Shown: positions 26,283-34,492, counted from the stretch's first letter. The stretch: DNA of 37,597 nt from Crocinitomicaceae bacterium (GCA_029251865.1 JAQXCN010000022.1:1-37597), one strand, 5' to 3'. Numbers and translations: made by a program. Notes: a model not told the origin generated them from the letters alone.

Positions 26283-28271
26283 CTAATAATCTAGTAGTGC
26301 GTCTACCGCAGCTTTGAATCGCTCTTGGGGTAGGAATATAGATTCTATTGTCGCAGCGAAAGGCACAGGAGAATTTAATGAACCAATGCGACGAACAGGA
26401 GCATCAAGAGACTCAAAACAATGTTCTGTAATCAGCGCCGTTAACTCAGCTCCTATTCCGCCCGTTATACAATCTTCGTGTAAAACGATCACACGACCAG
26501 TTTTTCGAACACTCGTATAAACAGTTTCTGTATCCAGAGGAATAAGTGACCTCAGATCAATTATATCTGCATGAATATCGCTTCTTTGTTCCATTTCCTC
26601 CTTCGCCCAATGAACGCCAAGTCCATAAGTCACAATCGTTAAATCATGGCCTGTTGTAACAAGACTGGCTTTGCCAATTTCGGAAGTGTAATAATCTTCT
26701 GAAACCTCGCCCTTCAAACTTCTATAAAGGTATTTATGTTCAAAAAATAAAACTGGATTCGGGTCTTCTATAGCCGCATTTAATAGCCCTTTTGCATCTT
26801 TGGGGTTTGAAGGGTATAGAATCTTTAATCCTGGTGTATGAAAAAACCATGCTTCATTACTTTGAGAATGAAACGGACCAGCAGCGGTTCCTGCACCAGT
26901 TGGCATTCTAATAACGACGTCGGCATTTTGGCCCCATCTCCAGTGAATCTTTGCGAGATTATTAATAATTTGATTAAATCCACAGGTTACGAAATCCGCA
27001 AACTGCATCTCAACCATTGCTTTCATGCCGCTTATTGATAAACCGAGTCCAGCTCCAACTATCGCTGATTCGCACAAGGGAGTGTTTCGAACACGTCCTT
27101 TACCATATTTATCAAGCAACCCCTCTGTTACTTTAAAAGCCCCACCATATTCTGCAATATCTTGACCCATAAGAACCAATTCAGGGAACTTATTCATGGA
27201 TTGATCTAGACCTTCTTGGATCGCATCAATAAATCGAATTTCACGTTGAGTTCCAGATTCATTTACCACCTCTTGATCATGAGGGGCAAACACGTCTGCC
27301 TCCTCTGAAGCTATATCAGAAGTTATCAAAGGCTCACCCTGCGCTGTTTCAAATGAGGATTGAATAAGTACTTTTAACTCTTCTTTATATTCATTTTCAA
27401 TCGCTTCAGTCAGAATCCCTTCTTCCTTTAAAAAGAGTTCATAATTCAAAATCGGGTCCTTTAAAGACCATTCATCTTGAATTCCTTCAGGATAATACTT
27501 GGTTCCTGAAGATTCTTCATGGCCTCGAATTCTAAACGTCATCGCTTCTAAAAGAATAGGTTTAGGATTTGTACGCATTTCATTCGCTATATTTCGTACC
27601 GTGCGGATGACATCCAAAATATTATTACCATCCATTTGAATGGCCTCCATACCATAACCAACACCTTTGTCAATGAACTGCTTGCATTTGAACTGTTCCT
27701 CAGAGGGTGTGGATAGCCCCCAACTATTGTTCTCAACGCAAAATATAACAGGTAAATTCCATACTGCTGCCACATTCAACGATTCATGAAAATCACCTTC
27801 CGACGCTCCTCCATCTCCGGTGAATACCAATGTAGAACACTTATTGTCTTTGAGCACGTTCGCAAGTGCTATACCATCTGCAATACCAAGTTGTGGACCT
27901 AGATGGGAAATCATTCCAATTATTTTATGCTCTTGGGTACCAAAATGAAAAGACCGATCACGGCCTTTTGTAAACCCATTTAACTTCCCTTGAAATTGAG
28001 AAAAAAGTCTATTTAATGGAACGTCCCTAGTCGTAAAAACACCAAGGTTTCTGTGCATGGGGAGGATGTATTCATCAGCATTCATAGCCAGTGTGGTTCC
28101 AACAGATATTGCTTCTTGTCCCCAACCCGAAAACCATTTGGTTATTTTACCTTGACGTAAAAGCACCAACATCTTTTCCTCGATCATACGAGGTTTCAAA
28201 AGGGATTTGTAGATAGATAGTAGCTCAACGTTTGAAAAACCCTGAGTGTCGTAAGAGGTGACTCTTTTCAT
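26283..28271 (-). CDS. branched-chain 2-oxo-acid dehydrogenase E1, alpha-beta fusion
   Basis: This 662-residue thiamine-diphosphate enzyme fuses E1 alpha (about 1-310) and E1 beta (about 343-662), a common Bacteroidota arrangement. The alpha half has the TPP motif GDGGASEGDFHESLN (Gly152 onward, Asn181 in VENNSWG) and HEESSGTKYYP; the beta half has DIAEYGGAFKVTEGL, CESAIVGAGLG with the TPP-activating Glu401, and MPTGAGTAAGPFHSQ. It decarboxylates branched-chain 2-oxo acids and acylates the lipoyl group of E2. E2 and E3 are not in the window. It likely shares a transcript with the downstream LtaS-like gene and perhaps with the lipoprotein gene 36 bases upstream. Confidence 0.92.
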   Translation of the reverse strand: MKRVTSYDTQGFSNVELLSIYKSLLKPRMIEEKMLVLLRQGKITKWFSGWGQEAISVGTTLAMNADEYILPMHRNLGVFTTRDVPLNRLFSQFQGKLNGFTKGRDRSFHFGTQEHKIIGMISHLGPQLGIADGIALANVLKDNKCSTLVFTGDGGASEGDFHESLNVAAVWNLPVIFCVENNSWGLSTPSEEQFKCKQFIDKGVGYGMEAIQMDGNNILDVIRTVRNIANEMRTNPKPILLEAMTFRIRGHEESSGTKYYPEGIQDEWSLKDPILNYELFLKEEGILTEAIENEYKEELKVLIQSSFETAQGEPLITSDIASEEADVFAPHDQEVVNESGTQREIRFIDAIQEGLDQSMNKFPELVLMGQDIAEYGGAFKVTEGLLDKYGKGRVRNTPLCESAIVGAGLGLSISGMKAMVEMQFADFVTCGFNQIINNLAKIHWRWGQNADVVIRMPTGAGTAAGPFHSQSNEAWFFHTPGLKILYPSNPKDAKGLLNAAIEDPNPVLFFEHKYLYRSLKGEVSEDYYTSEIGKASLVTTGHDLTIVTYGLGVHWAKEEMEQRSDIHADIIDLRSLIPLDTETVYTSVRKTGRVIVLHEDCITGGIGAELTALITEHCFESLDAPVRRIGSLNSPVPFAATIESIFLPQERFKAAVDALLDY

Positions 28272-28307
28272 TTTTAATGGCTATTAAATAATTCTAAATG
28301 CCGAGAG

Positions 28308-28862
28308 TTAGACCTTCATGCCTCCTACTACTCTTTCTTTACGTTTGTTCTTTTGTAAACGCTTACGCGAAACTAAAATGTAAGAAGATCGCGCAGACCC
28401 TCTCATCATATCTACTTTAAACTTTTTGTTTCCATACATAAGTTCTGGGCCACCTGACGCACTCCAATCTGCAACAAAATAGTAACGATCCCGGGGCTTA
28501 TTAGATTTCGACTTGAAAGAAACAAACTTGTTTTCTCCTAATTCAAAACGAATTTTAACTTCCTGATTTGTACCAAAGCCTTCAAAAACACATTTTGAGT
28601 TGGCTGGTATAATTATCGATTCTTTTTCACTCGTAGAACTTGAAACAAGAGTTCCTTGATCATCAGTTGTAGTTTCGCTAGAAGAAGTACCTATTTGTTC
28701 GAGTATAATTGTTGAAGATGTAAAAAACTGAACCTTTCTCATCTTTTCTTCAGAATCCAAACCAAATTCGGTTTTGACTTCATTCGTAAATGGAACCTTC
28801 ACTGCACATGAGGAAAGAACTAAAATAAATGCTGTAATACCTAATAATCTTTTCATAACCAT
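28308..28862 (-). CDS. lipoprotein of unknown function
   Basis: This is a 184-residue predicted lipoprotein, with lipobox LSSC (Cys19). Two ATGs are possible, at 28862 or 28856; a TTG further upstream is part of the promoter. The N-terminal part contains a poorly conserved-looking charged segment with a Ser/Thr-rich stretch (SSSETTTDDQGTLVSSST), then a beta-rich region (CVFEGFGTNQEVKIRFELG, RYYFVADWSASGGPELMYG) and a very basic tail (RKRLQKNKRKERVVGG). I recognise no family. The 36-base gap to the E1 fusion suggests co-transcription, but a functional link to 2-oxo-acid breakdown is not suggested by the sequence. Confidence 0.65.
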   Translation of the reverse strand: MVMKRLLGITAFILVLSSCAVKVPFTNEVKTEFGLDSEEKMRKVQFFTSSTIILEQIGTSSSETTTDDQGTLVSSSTSEKESIIIPANSKCVFEGFGTNQEVKIRFELGENKFVSFKSKSNKPRDRYYFVADWSASGGPELMYGNKKFKVDMMRGSARSSYILVSRKRLQKNKRKERVVGGMKV

Positions 28863-28868
28863 ATCTGA

Positions 28869-28876
28869 CAAATTTA
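28869..28876 (-). promoter_or_regulatory. -7 promoter box of the minus-strand lipoprotein
   Basis: On the minus strand these bases read TAAATTTG, a perfect TAnnTTTG match. Six bases separate it from the ATG at 28862, giving a leader of a few bases at most; the ATG at 28856 would have a slightly longer one. Confidence 0.45.
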
Positions 28877-28913
28877 ATTTTTTTTAAGTGAAGAAAACAT
28901 CAAGCGAATATAG

Positions 28914-28921
28914 TAACTTTA
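28914..28921 (+). promoter_or_regulatory. possible -7 box of the plus-strand lipoprotein
   Basis: TAACTTTA differs from TAnnTTTG only in the last base, like the trmD box, and lies 14 bases before the ATG at 28936. Confidence 0.3.
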
Positions 28922-28935
28922 AATATTTAATTCCT

Positions 28936-29571
28936 ATGAAAGATATATTCTTTGGTGCTATTTTTCTTTTGACCTTTTTCTCCTGTTCCGAAGAGCAGCC
29001 TAATGATGCACTATCATACAATGATATAGGTGCAACTCCAAGCATAGTTTCAAAAACCGAGCCAGAAGATATTTTAATTCTAGATACCCTAGCTATTGAT
29101 TTCAACTCTGATTTGTTTCAAAACATCAGCGGTCTTAAAATTGATTCGCTCCAACCTCTTTCAAAGAAAAGTATCCTTGATCGCGGACAACATTTAAACT
29201 CCAATAAAACATTAGTTTTTATTGAAGATTCCAGCTTTGAATATAAAGAATGGCTTTTTCAAGATAAGGTAGACTTACAAAATGCATTTTACAATTTAAT
29301 AGACTGTTTTGGGAACAATTGTGAATCAATTGACCTGTACGACACTACTTTCGAGGCTAAGACTTACCATTTGGTATATGTATCTCACAAGACCATTCAT
29401 TGGGTATCCTCTGCTCAAAATCAAAAACGAAGGAATTGGACACTCTATTTAAAAAAGCAACACCCTACAACAAAATTCAATTTTGTTTTTGAAATACGCA
29501 TTGACGAACCCATCGAATGGTTTGAAGATGATGAAAATGGCCTTCAATCTAAAACTGAAACCAATGATTAA
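28936..29571 (+). CDS. lipoprotein of unknown function
   Basis: This is a 211-residue predicted lipoprotein. The ATG at 28936 gives a short signal (MKDIFFGAIFLLTFFSC, Cys17) followed by SEEQPND; an upstream GTG at 28888 would add a polar, non-signal segment. No family is recognised. The mature part is acidic, has two spaced cysteines near the centre (DCFGNNCESIDLYD), and ends in acidic EWFEDDENGLQSKTETND. It overlaps the next gene by 8 bases (ATGATTAA), so the two proteins are translationally coupled and may work together. Confidence 0.6.
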   Translation: MKDIFFGAIFLLTFFSCSEEQPNDALSYNDIGATPSIVSKTEPEDILILDTLAIDFNSDLFQNISGLKIDSLQPLSKKSILDRGQHLNSNKTLVFIEDSSFEYKEWLFQDKVDLQNAFYNLIDCFGNNCESIDLYDTTFEAKTYHLVYVSHKTIHWVSSAQNQKRRNWTLYLKKQHPTTKFNFVFEIRIDEPIEWFEDDENGLQSKTETND

Positions 29572-29908
29572 AATTTTAAATAGAGGCTTTATATCCGTGA
29601 AGCCAAAGACTTTATTTTACAAAGAGGCAGAAAAAGAACTTCAAGAAAAATTGATGCATATCGCTGAACCCGAGGCTACTATTTATCTCATAGAGGAAGA
29701 TTTTTGGGACAATGAAAGTGTCCTAAAAAAAAATTACAAGAAAATTCTTGAATGTGAGAAAAGACAATTAAGCCCATCAAAAAAACTTGAACTGACAGAA
29801 ATAAAGGTGGACTGCCTTAATGACTTTTTCACATTTAGCTTTGGGAATTTGGTTGTTGATAATGAACAAAATGGTATATCAATAACTAAAGACGATTTAT
29901 TAGATTAG
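29564..29908 (+). CDS. small cytoplasmic protein of unknown function
   Basis: This 114-residue protein starts at the ATG at 29564, inside the end of the preceding lipoprotein gene; a longer frame from 29483 would overlap by 89 bases and is less likely. It is charged and soluble (FYKEAEKELQEKLMHIAEPE, then acidic DFWDNESV and a lysine-rich middle), with no signal or membrane segment. The family is unrecognised. Its coupling to the lipoprotein suggests a pair, but the two would sit on opposite sides of the inner membrane, so a direct interaction is uncertain. It overlaps the convergent CYTH gene by 23 bases. Confidence 0.55.
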   Translation: MIKILNRGFISVKPKTLFYKEAEKELQEKLMHIAEPEATIYLIEEDFWDNESVLKKNYKKILECEKRQLSPSKKLELTEIKVDCLNDFFTFSFGNLVVDNEQNGISITKDDLLD

Positions 29909-30338
29909 CATTGTAGTACTCAGGAAGATGTGAGACTTCCTCACCAATCCAAGACGGTTTTTCATATGTAGCTTCTTCAGTTTCAAGCTCCACCTCCGCG
30001 ATTATTAAACCAGAAAGCCCATCTTCAAAAACATCAACCTCCCAAAGGGTATTTTTAAACCAAATTTCAAACCGCTTTTTTTTCAGCACTTTTAACTGAA
30101 AGATTTCAAGCATTGATATGGCTTGATTCACTGGGATTTCAAATTCAAATTCTGTTCGTGTCACCCCCTTAGTTTCCCCCTTTATCGTCAAGAAAGCCTT
30201 AGTATCCTTAATACGAATACGCACGGTTTTCTCTTTGCTATTGACAATATATGCTTGACTAATTGTAGCAAAAGAGGATTTGAGCACCTCGTCCCATTTG
30301 TCTTTTGCCACTAAAAACTTTCTTTCTATCTCAAGCAT
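29886..30338 (-). CDS. CYTH-domain protein
   Basis: This 150-residue protein consists of a CYTH (CyaB/thiamine triphosphatase) domain. The family ExExK signature appears as EIERK at 3-7, and basic and acidic residues lining the tunnel follow (RIRIKD, LTIKGE, TEFEFEIP, EVDVFEDG, EVELE). Members bind triphosphate-containing ligands, acting as inorganic triphosphatases or thiamine triphosphatases or, less often, adenylate cyclases. The length fits a single-domain triphosphatase. No cofactor or partner gene is nearby; the convergent gene pair overlaps its end. The reaction is uncertain within the family. Confidence 0.85.
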   Translation of the reverse strand: MLEIERKFLVAKDKWDEVLKSSFATISQAYIVNSKEKTVRIRIKDTKAFLTIKGETKGVTRTEFEFEIPVNQAISMLEIFQLKVLKKKRFEIWFKNTLWEVDVFEDGLSGLIIAEVELETEEATYEKPSWIGEEVSHLPEYYNANLINRL

Positions 30339-30423
30339 GAATACTATTTGTTTTTGTTTAAAATGATTCTTAAACGAAACTAATTATTTTTTGAGATTTA
30401 TCAGTTCAAACAACGGACTTGTA

Positions 30424-30452
30424 TTGATTGGTCAAAGAACTTGTTATTTTTG
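30424..30452 (+). promoter_or_regulatory. promoter of the nucleotide-sugar dehydratase gene
   Basis: TTG (30424-30426), an 18-base spacer and TATTTTTG (30445-30452) resemble a full Bacteroidota promoter. Four bases (TATT) separate the -7 box from the ATG at 30457, a leaderless arrangement. This fixes the start at 30457, since an upstream in-frame ATG-like start at 30391 precedes the promoter. Confidence 0.55.
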
Positions 30453-30456
30453 TATT

Positions 30457-32337
30457 ATGCTTCGCTTTCGATCAAGAACCCCGAGATGGGTAATTGTCTT
30501 TTTAGATCTATTAATAAATGTGTTTGCGCTCTTCTTTGCGTACGTCATAAGATTTGACCTAGACTCTCAATCTGAACTCATTAAAGAAGAGTGGCTATTA
30601 CTCAAAGATTATTTGTGGATTTTTATCATTGTTAAACTCATTGTATTCTATCTTTTTAAAATTCACAAGGGACTTGTGCGGTACACATCAACCCACGATT
30701 TAAATCGAATTTTCATTGCAGTATCGAGTTGCACACTGATTTTTGCAGGGATTGGTTTGATTCGCTATAATTTTATTGACGCTTTCTATTTAATTCCTAC
30801 TTCGGTTTTAATTGTTGAGTTTTTAGCAAGTTTTGCTTTCACAGTCGGTAGCAGATTTATTATAAAATTAATTTATCTGGAATCCCAAAAGAACAAGGAT
30901 GAAATCGAGAACGTAATCGTCTATGGTGCTGGCATATCAGGCTTGATAACAAAAAGAACCATTGAAAATGACACAAAAAGTTCGTTACAAATTATTGGCT
31001 TCATTGATGACAACCCCAAGCTATGGGGCACTCGAATGGAAGGAAAGAATATCTACAGCCCAAAAAATCTCATTGCGCTTCACAAGAAAAAAAATATTGA
31101 TACCATCATTATTGCCATTCAAAACCCAAAGCCCGAGCGACGGAAAGCCCTTTTAGATGAATGTATTACTTTAAACATCAAGGTCCAAAAGGTTCCAGAC
31201 CCGAAAAGCTGGATTAATGGCGAATTTACATCAAAGCAATTTGTAAAAGCAAAAATTGAAGACCTCTTAGGAAGAGAAGAAATAAAACTTAATATTGCGA
31301 AAATAGAAGCAAATCTTAAGGGCAAAAAGATTCTTATTACAGGAGCTGCAGGAAGTATTGGAAGTGGACTTGTAAAACAAATTGCGAATTTTGAACCCGC
31401 CTTATTAATTCTTTTCGATCAGGCTGAATCCAGTCTTTATGATCTTCAGTGGGAAATCAAAGATGAAACGCCAAATGTTAAATTTGAAATTGTAATCGGT
31501 GACGTCACACATAGGAAAAGAGTTGAAAATTTAATTCGAAGTTTTTCACCTGAAGTCGTTTTTCATGCTGCCGCATACAAACATGTACCATTGATGGAGC
31601 TTAACCCATCTGAAGCAGTGAAAACCAATATTTTAGGTTCTAAAATATTGATTGACATTTGTGACGAATTTAAAGTGAAAAAATTTGTTTTTATATCTAC
31701 AGATAAAGCAGTAAATCCTACCAATGTAATGGGCGCAACCAAAAGAGTAGCAGAGATCTATGCCCAAGAAAAAAACTTAAACAGCGATACGCAATTTATC
31801 ACGACGAGGTTTGGAAATGTACTGGGCTCGAATGGTTCTGTAATCCCCCTGTTTCAAAGGCAAATTGAGAATGGAGGGCCAATAACCATAACAGATAATA
31901 GAATCACAAGATTCTTCATGTCCATACCTGAGGCTTGTCAACTTGTTCTTGAGGCTAGCGTAATGGGTAACGGTGGCGAAATCTATGTCTTTGACATGGG
32001 GGACTCCGTAAAGATTATTGATTTGGCCAAAAAAATGATTTCGTTAAGTGGTATGACTATTGATAAAGACATACAAATTAAAGTTACAGGATTAAGACCA
32101 GGTGAAAAACTTTTCGAGGAGCTTCTTGCAAATGAAGAAAACACCGTTCCCACACACCACAAAAAAATCCTCATCGCCAAGACAGAAGTAAAAAAAATGA
32201 AGGAATCTAAAATAAATGCACTCATTGATTTAATCGATGCGCAGAAAAATGATGAACTTGTAGCCCTCATAAAATCAATAGTACCAGAATATTTAAGTCA
32301 AAATTCAAGCTTTGAAAAACTAGACAAACATGGTTGA
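30457..32337 (+). CDS. CapD/PglF-type nucleotide-sugar 4,6-dehydratase, membrane protein
   Basis: This 626-residue protein has about four N-terminal membrane segments (near 10-32, 50-68, 84-104, 110-132), a Rossmann-like central domain with VIVYGAGISG at about 153-162, and a C-terminal extended SDR domain. The SDR part has GAAGSIG at 296-302, AAYKHVPLMELNP at about 372-384 and STDKAVNPTNVMGATKR, where Met replaces the usual Tyr of YxxxK, as in PglF/CapD/WbpM. Such enzymes convert UDP-GlcNAc to a 4-keto-6-deoxy sugar for capsule, O-antigen or glycoprotein glycans. The neighbouring thioesterase overlaps by 8 bases; no other glycan genes are present. Confidence 0.92.
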   Translation: MLRFRSRTPRWVIVFLDLLINVFALFFAYVIRFDLDSQSELIKEEWLLLKDYLWIFIIVKLIVFYLFKIHKGLVRYTSTHDLNRIFIAVSSCTLIFAGIGLIRYNFIDAFYLIPTSVLIVEFLASFAFTVGSRFIIKLIYLESQKNKDEIENVIVYGAGISGLITKRTIENDTKSSLQIIGFIDDNPKLWGTRMEGKNIYSPKNLIALHKKKNIDTIIIAIQNPKPERRKALLDECITLNIKVQKVPDPKSWINGEFTSKQFVKAKIEDLLGREEIKLNIAKIEANLKGKKILITGAAGSIGSGLVKQIANFEPALLILFDQAESSLYDLQWEIKDETPNVKFEIVIGDVTHRKRVENLIRSFSPEVVFHAAAYKHVPLMELNPSEAVKTNILGSKILIDICDEFKVKKFVFISTDKAVNPTNVMGATKRVAEIYAQEKNLNSDTQFITTRFGNVLGSNGSVIPLFQRQIENGGPITITDNRITRFFMSIPEACQLVLEASVMGNGGEIYVFDMGDSVKIIDLAKKMISLSGMTIDKDIQIKVTGLRPGEKLFEELLANEENTVPTHHKKILIAKTEVKKMKESKINALIDLIDAQKNDELVALIKSIVPEYLSQNSSFEKLDKHG

Positions 32338-32728
32338 ACCTGTTAAACTTCAAATCCGTTTTTCAGACATCGATTCTATGGGACATGTTAATAACGCCGT
32401 TTATTTAAGTTACTTCGAATATACGCGTGTCCACTATTTCAATGCGCTGCTTTCAAAAGCATGGGATTGGGAAAGCAATGGAATTATTCTTGCACATACT
32501 GAAGTTAGTTTTCTGAGCCCTCTATTACTAAATGACAAGGCTAACGTTGAGATGCGGATTGGTCAAATAGGCACGAAAAGTTTTACACTGCATTACATCA
32601 TTCGCGTAAAGAATAAAATCCTAACAAAAGGAACCTCTACGCTCGTTTGTTACAACTCGAAAAAACAAGAGTCCATTGTAATACCCTTACAAATGAAAGA
32701 GGCTCTCACCAAATTAGCACCTATTTAA
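32330..32728 (+). CDS. hotdog-fold acyl-CoA thioesterase (4HBT family)
   Basis: This 132-residue cytoplasmic protein is a 4-hydroxybenzoyl-CoA thioesterase/YbgC-type hotdog enzyme. The catalytic region has RFSDIDSMGHVNNAVYLSYF with the nucleophile-position Asp and the HVNN active-site segment, followed by EYTRVHYFNAL. It would cleave short acyl-CoAs; the physiological substrate is unknown. Its ATG lies 8 bases inside the end of the dehydratase gene, so translation is coupled. The MORN protein starts 2 bases after its stop. Confidence 0.9.
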   Translation: MVEPVKLQIRFSDIDSMGHVNNAVYLSYFEYTRVHYFNALLSKAWDWESNGIILAHTEVSFLSPLLLNDKANVEMRIGQIGTKSFTLHYIIRVKNKILTKGTSTLVCYNSKKQESIVIPLQMKEALTKLAPI

Positions 32729-32730
32729 AA

Positions 32731-33699
32731 ATGAAGTTATTTGTGTTTTTTCTTTTTTTTGGCTTTCTATTATTTACGACACAATCTTGTTTTTCACAAA
32801 AACCCCCATGTTATAAAAAAAAGAAAATCTGCAATTTCCAATACCTTACCAATTGTTACGAAAAAGTTGCCTTTGACAGCGTGACACAACTTTATTTCTC
32901 ACGTCAAAATTTTGGAGTTCCCTTTGATGGCTCTTGTGCTACGTGCCATAGAAATGGAGTAGTTGAACAGGAAATAACAATTGTAGAGGGAAGAAGAAAT
33001 GGCACAGACACCTCGTACTACGCAAGTGGTTGTCCTTTTTCAAGCCAAAGCTTTTTACTCGGCAAACCTCATGGAATCAGTAAAACTTATTTTGACAGTA
33101 CAAATCGTGTAAAAAGTATTATCGAACATTACATGGGAAGCGTTAATGGTGCTTTCATTACATTTGATTTCAATGGTGACACGCTGAAACTTCAAGAGTA
33201 TGAAGCAAATCTTCCCAATGGGGTCAAAAAGGAATACTATACAGCATCTGTGTTAAAAAAAATAACACATTATAAGATGGGACTATTACACGGCTGTCAA
33301 ACCAAATACAGTGAAAACGGAAATAAACAATTGGCCATTTCTTATTTTGAAGGTAAGAAGGACAATGTTTGGACCTATTATTTCGATAATCAAGAGATTG
33401 CCCGAATAGAAGGATGGGATAAAGGTATTAAGGAAGGTTCATTCATTACTTATAACGCAACTGGAACTATAATTAATGAGAGGTATTATAAAAAAGGGAA
33501 GCCAATTGGTATACACAAAGAATTTTACTTAGATGGTAGAGAAAAACACACCATGTTTTATTCTAAGAAAGGAGTAATTGAAGAAGAATATGCCTTTGAC
33601 GACTATGGCGTAAAACAAATCATAAAGCAACGTGAGACCAAAGCGATGAGAAAGAAAAAAAGAAAAGGTAAGGAAGAAGACAACAGCCTAATGAACTAA
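32731..33699 (+). CDS. exported MORN-repeat (YwqK-like) protein
   Basis: This 322-residue protein has a signal sequence (MKLFVFFLFFGFLLFTTQSC); Cys20 could be a lipobox or the cleavage could be at CFSQ. An upstream frame extension runs into the thioesterase gene and was rejected. The mature part holds at least eight MORN_2-like repeats, visible as motifs such as NGVKKEYYTAS, LLHGCQTKYSENG, KDNVWTYYFDN, KEGSFITYNATG and PIGIHKEFYLDG, ending in a lysine/arginine-rich tail. An early FDGSCATCHRNG contains a CxxCH sequence of the kind used in c-type hemes. These repeat proteins are often auto-named after an antitoxin, but no toxin is present. It overlaps the convergent permease gene by 4 bases. 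Confidence 0.8.
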   Translation: MKLFVFFLFFGFLLFTTQSCFSQKPPCYKKKKICNFQYLTNCYEKVAFDSVTQLYFSRQNFGVPFDGSCATCHRNGVVEQEITIVEGRRNGTDTSYYASGCPFSSQSFLLGKPHGISKTYFDSTNRVKSIIEHYMGSVNGAFITFDFNGDTLKLQEYEANLPNGVKKEYYTASVLKKITHYKMGLLHGCQTKYSENGNKQLAISYFEGKKDNVWTYYFDNQEIARIEGWDKGIKEGSFITYNATGTIINERYYKKGKPIGIHKEFYLDGREKHTMFYSKKGVIEEEYAFDDYGVKQIIKQRETKAMRKKKRKGKEEDNSLMN

Positions 33700-34478
33700 A
33701 CGAGTCCAGTAAGCATTCCTATTCCGATCGTAAAAAGAAAAAAAGCGACTACCCATCTTATATTTTTTACTTTTCGCTTCACAAATATTCGTTTCCCAAG
33801 ATATGAGCCTATGAAGGCAAAAAAACAAGCCAATATAATATTCAGTTTGTTATCAATTATACTATTTGTTTCTGCACTTAAATAGATCGGTATTCTAACG
33901 GCATCAATTAAAAGAGACATACAAACAGAAGTAGCAATAAAAACCTCTGCTTTAAGCCCTGACTTTGACAAAAAGGCCGCTCTGAGTGCACCCTGATGAC
34001 CAGAAAGCCCTCCAAAAAAACCGCTAAGAAAACCACCCACAGGAAAATGAATCTTCCCGAAAGATATTTTTTTTAGTAAGGGTAGAAAATCTAAGATGGC
34101 AAATAATATCATAAGTAGACCAACAATGAAAGCGAGCAGCGTGACTGGCATAGCACCTAAAAAAATGCACGTATTATAAATAACCATTTCTTCACCCATT
34201 AATTTCTGAAAAGAAGCACCGATAAGTGCACCAAAAACGGCAGTAATTCCAAAAGAAAGCAAAACCCTCTTGTCGATAAAGTGACGAATTAAAACAAACT
34301 TGATTGCATTATTAGAAATGTGAACCAAGGCTGTGGATAGGACAGCAAGTTGAATTGGCATAATCAAACTAAAAACAGGCAATAAGAGCGTACCTAGTCC
34401 GAAACCAGAAAAAAAAGTGAGCAAGGCAGCAGAAAAAGATACGGTACAGACCATAATCCAGATTAATATTTCTTCCAT
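33696..34478 (-). CDS. TauE/SafE-family sulfite exporter-like permease
   Basis: This 260-residue membrane protein has about eight hydrophobic segments and fits the TauE/SafE (DUF81) family of anion permeases. The conserved FFSGFGLGTLLLPVFSL at about 22-38 and GFLSGFFGGLSGHQGALRAA around 147-166 occur as the internally repeated half-motifs. Substrates in the family include sulfite and other organosulfur or organic anions; this one cannot be assigned. It faces divergently from the threonine aldolase, 29 bases away, and its end overlaps the MORN gene by 4 bases. Confidence 0.9.
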   Translation of the reverse strand: MEEILIWIMVCTVSFSAALLTFFSGFGLGTLLLPVFSLIMPIQLAVLSTALVHISNNAIKFVLIRHFIDKRVLLSFGITAVFGALIGASFQKLMGEEMVIYNTCIFLGAMPVTLLAFIVGLLMILFAILDFLPLLKKISFGKIHFPVGGFLSGFFGGLSGHQGALRAAFLSKSGLKAEVFIATSVCMSLLIDAVRIPIYLSAETNSIIDNKLNIILACFFAFIGSYLGKRIFVKRKVKNIRWVVAFFLFTIGIGMLTGLV

Positions 34479-34484
34479 AAACCG

Positions 34485-34492
34485 TATTTTTA
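34485..34492 (+). promoter_or_regulatory. possible -7 box of the threonine aldolase gene
   Basis: TATTTTTA is one mismatch from TAnnTTTG, 15 bases before the ATG at 34508, within the 29-base divergent gap. The opposite strand has a one-mismatch TATTTTCG at 34494-34501 that could serve the permease. Confidence 0.3.

Noticed and set aside
30391-30456. An upstream ATG-like start that would lengthen the dehydratase by 22 residues
   Set aside because: The extension runs over the promoter elements and is polar; the ATG at 30457 follows the -7 box and precedes a normal membrane segment.
32731-33699. Calling the MORN-repeat protein an antitoxin, as automatic names for YwqK-like proteins do
   Set aside because: It is exported and no toxin-like partner is adjacent; nearby genes are a thioesterase and a permease.
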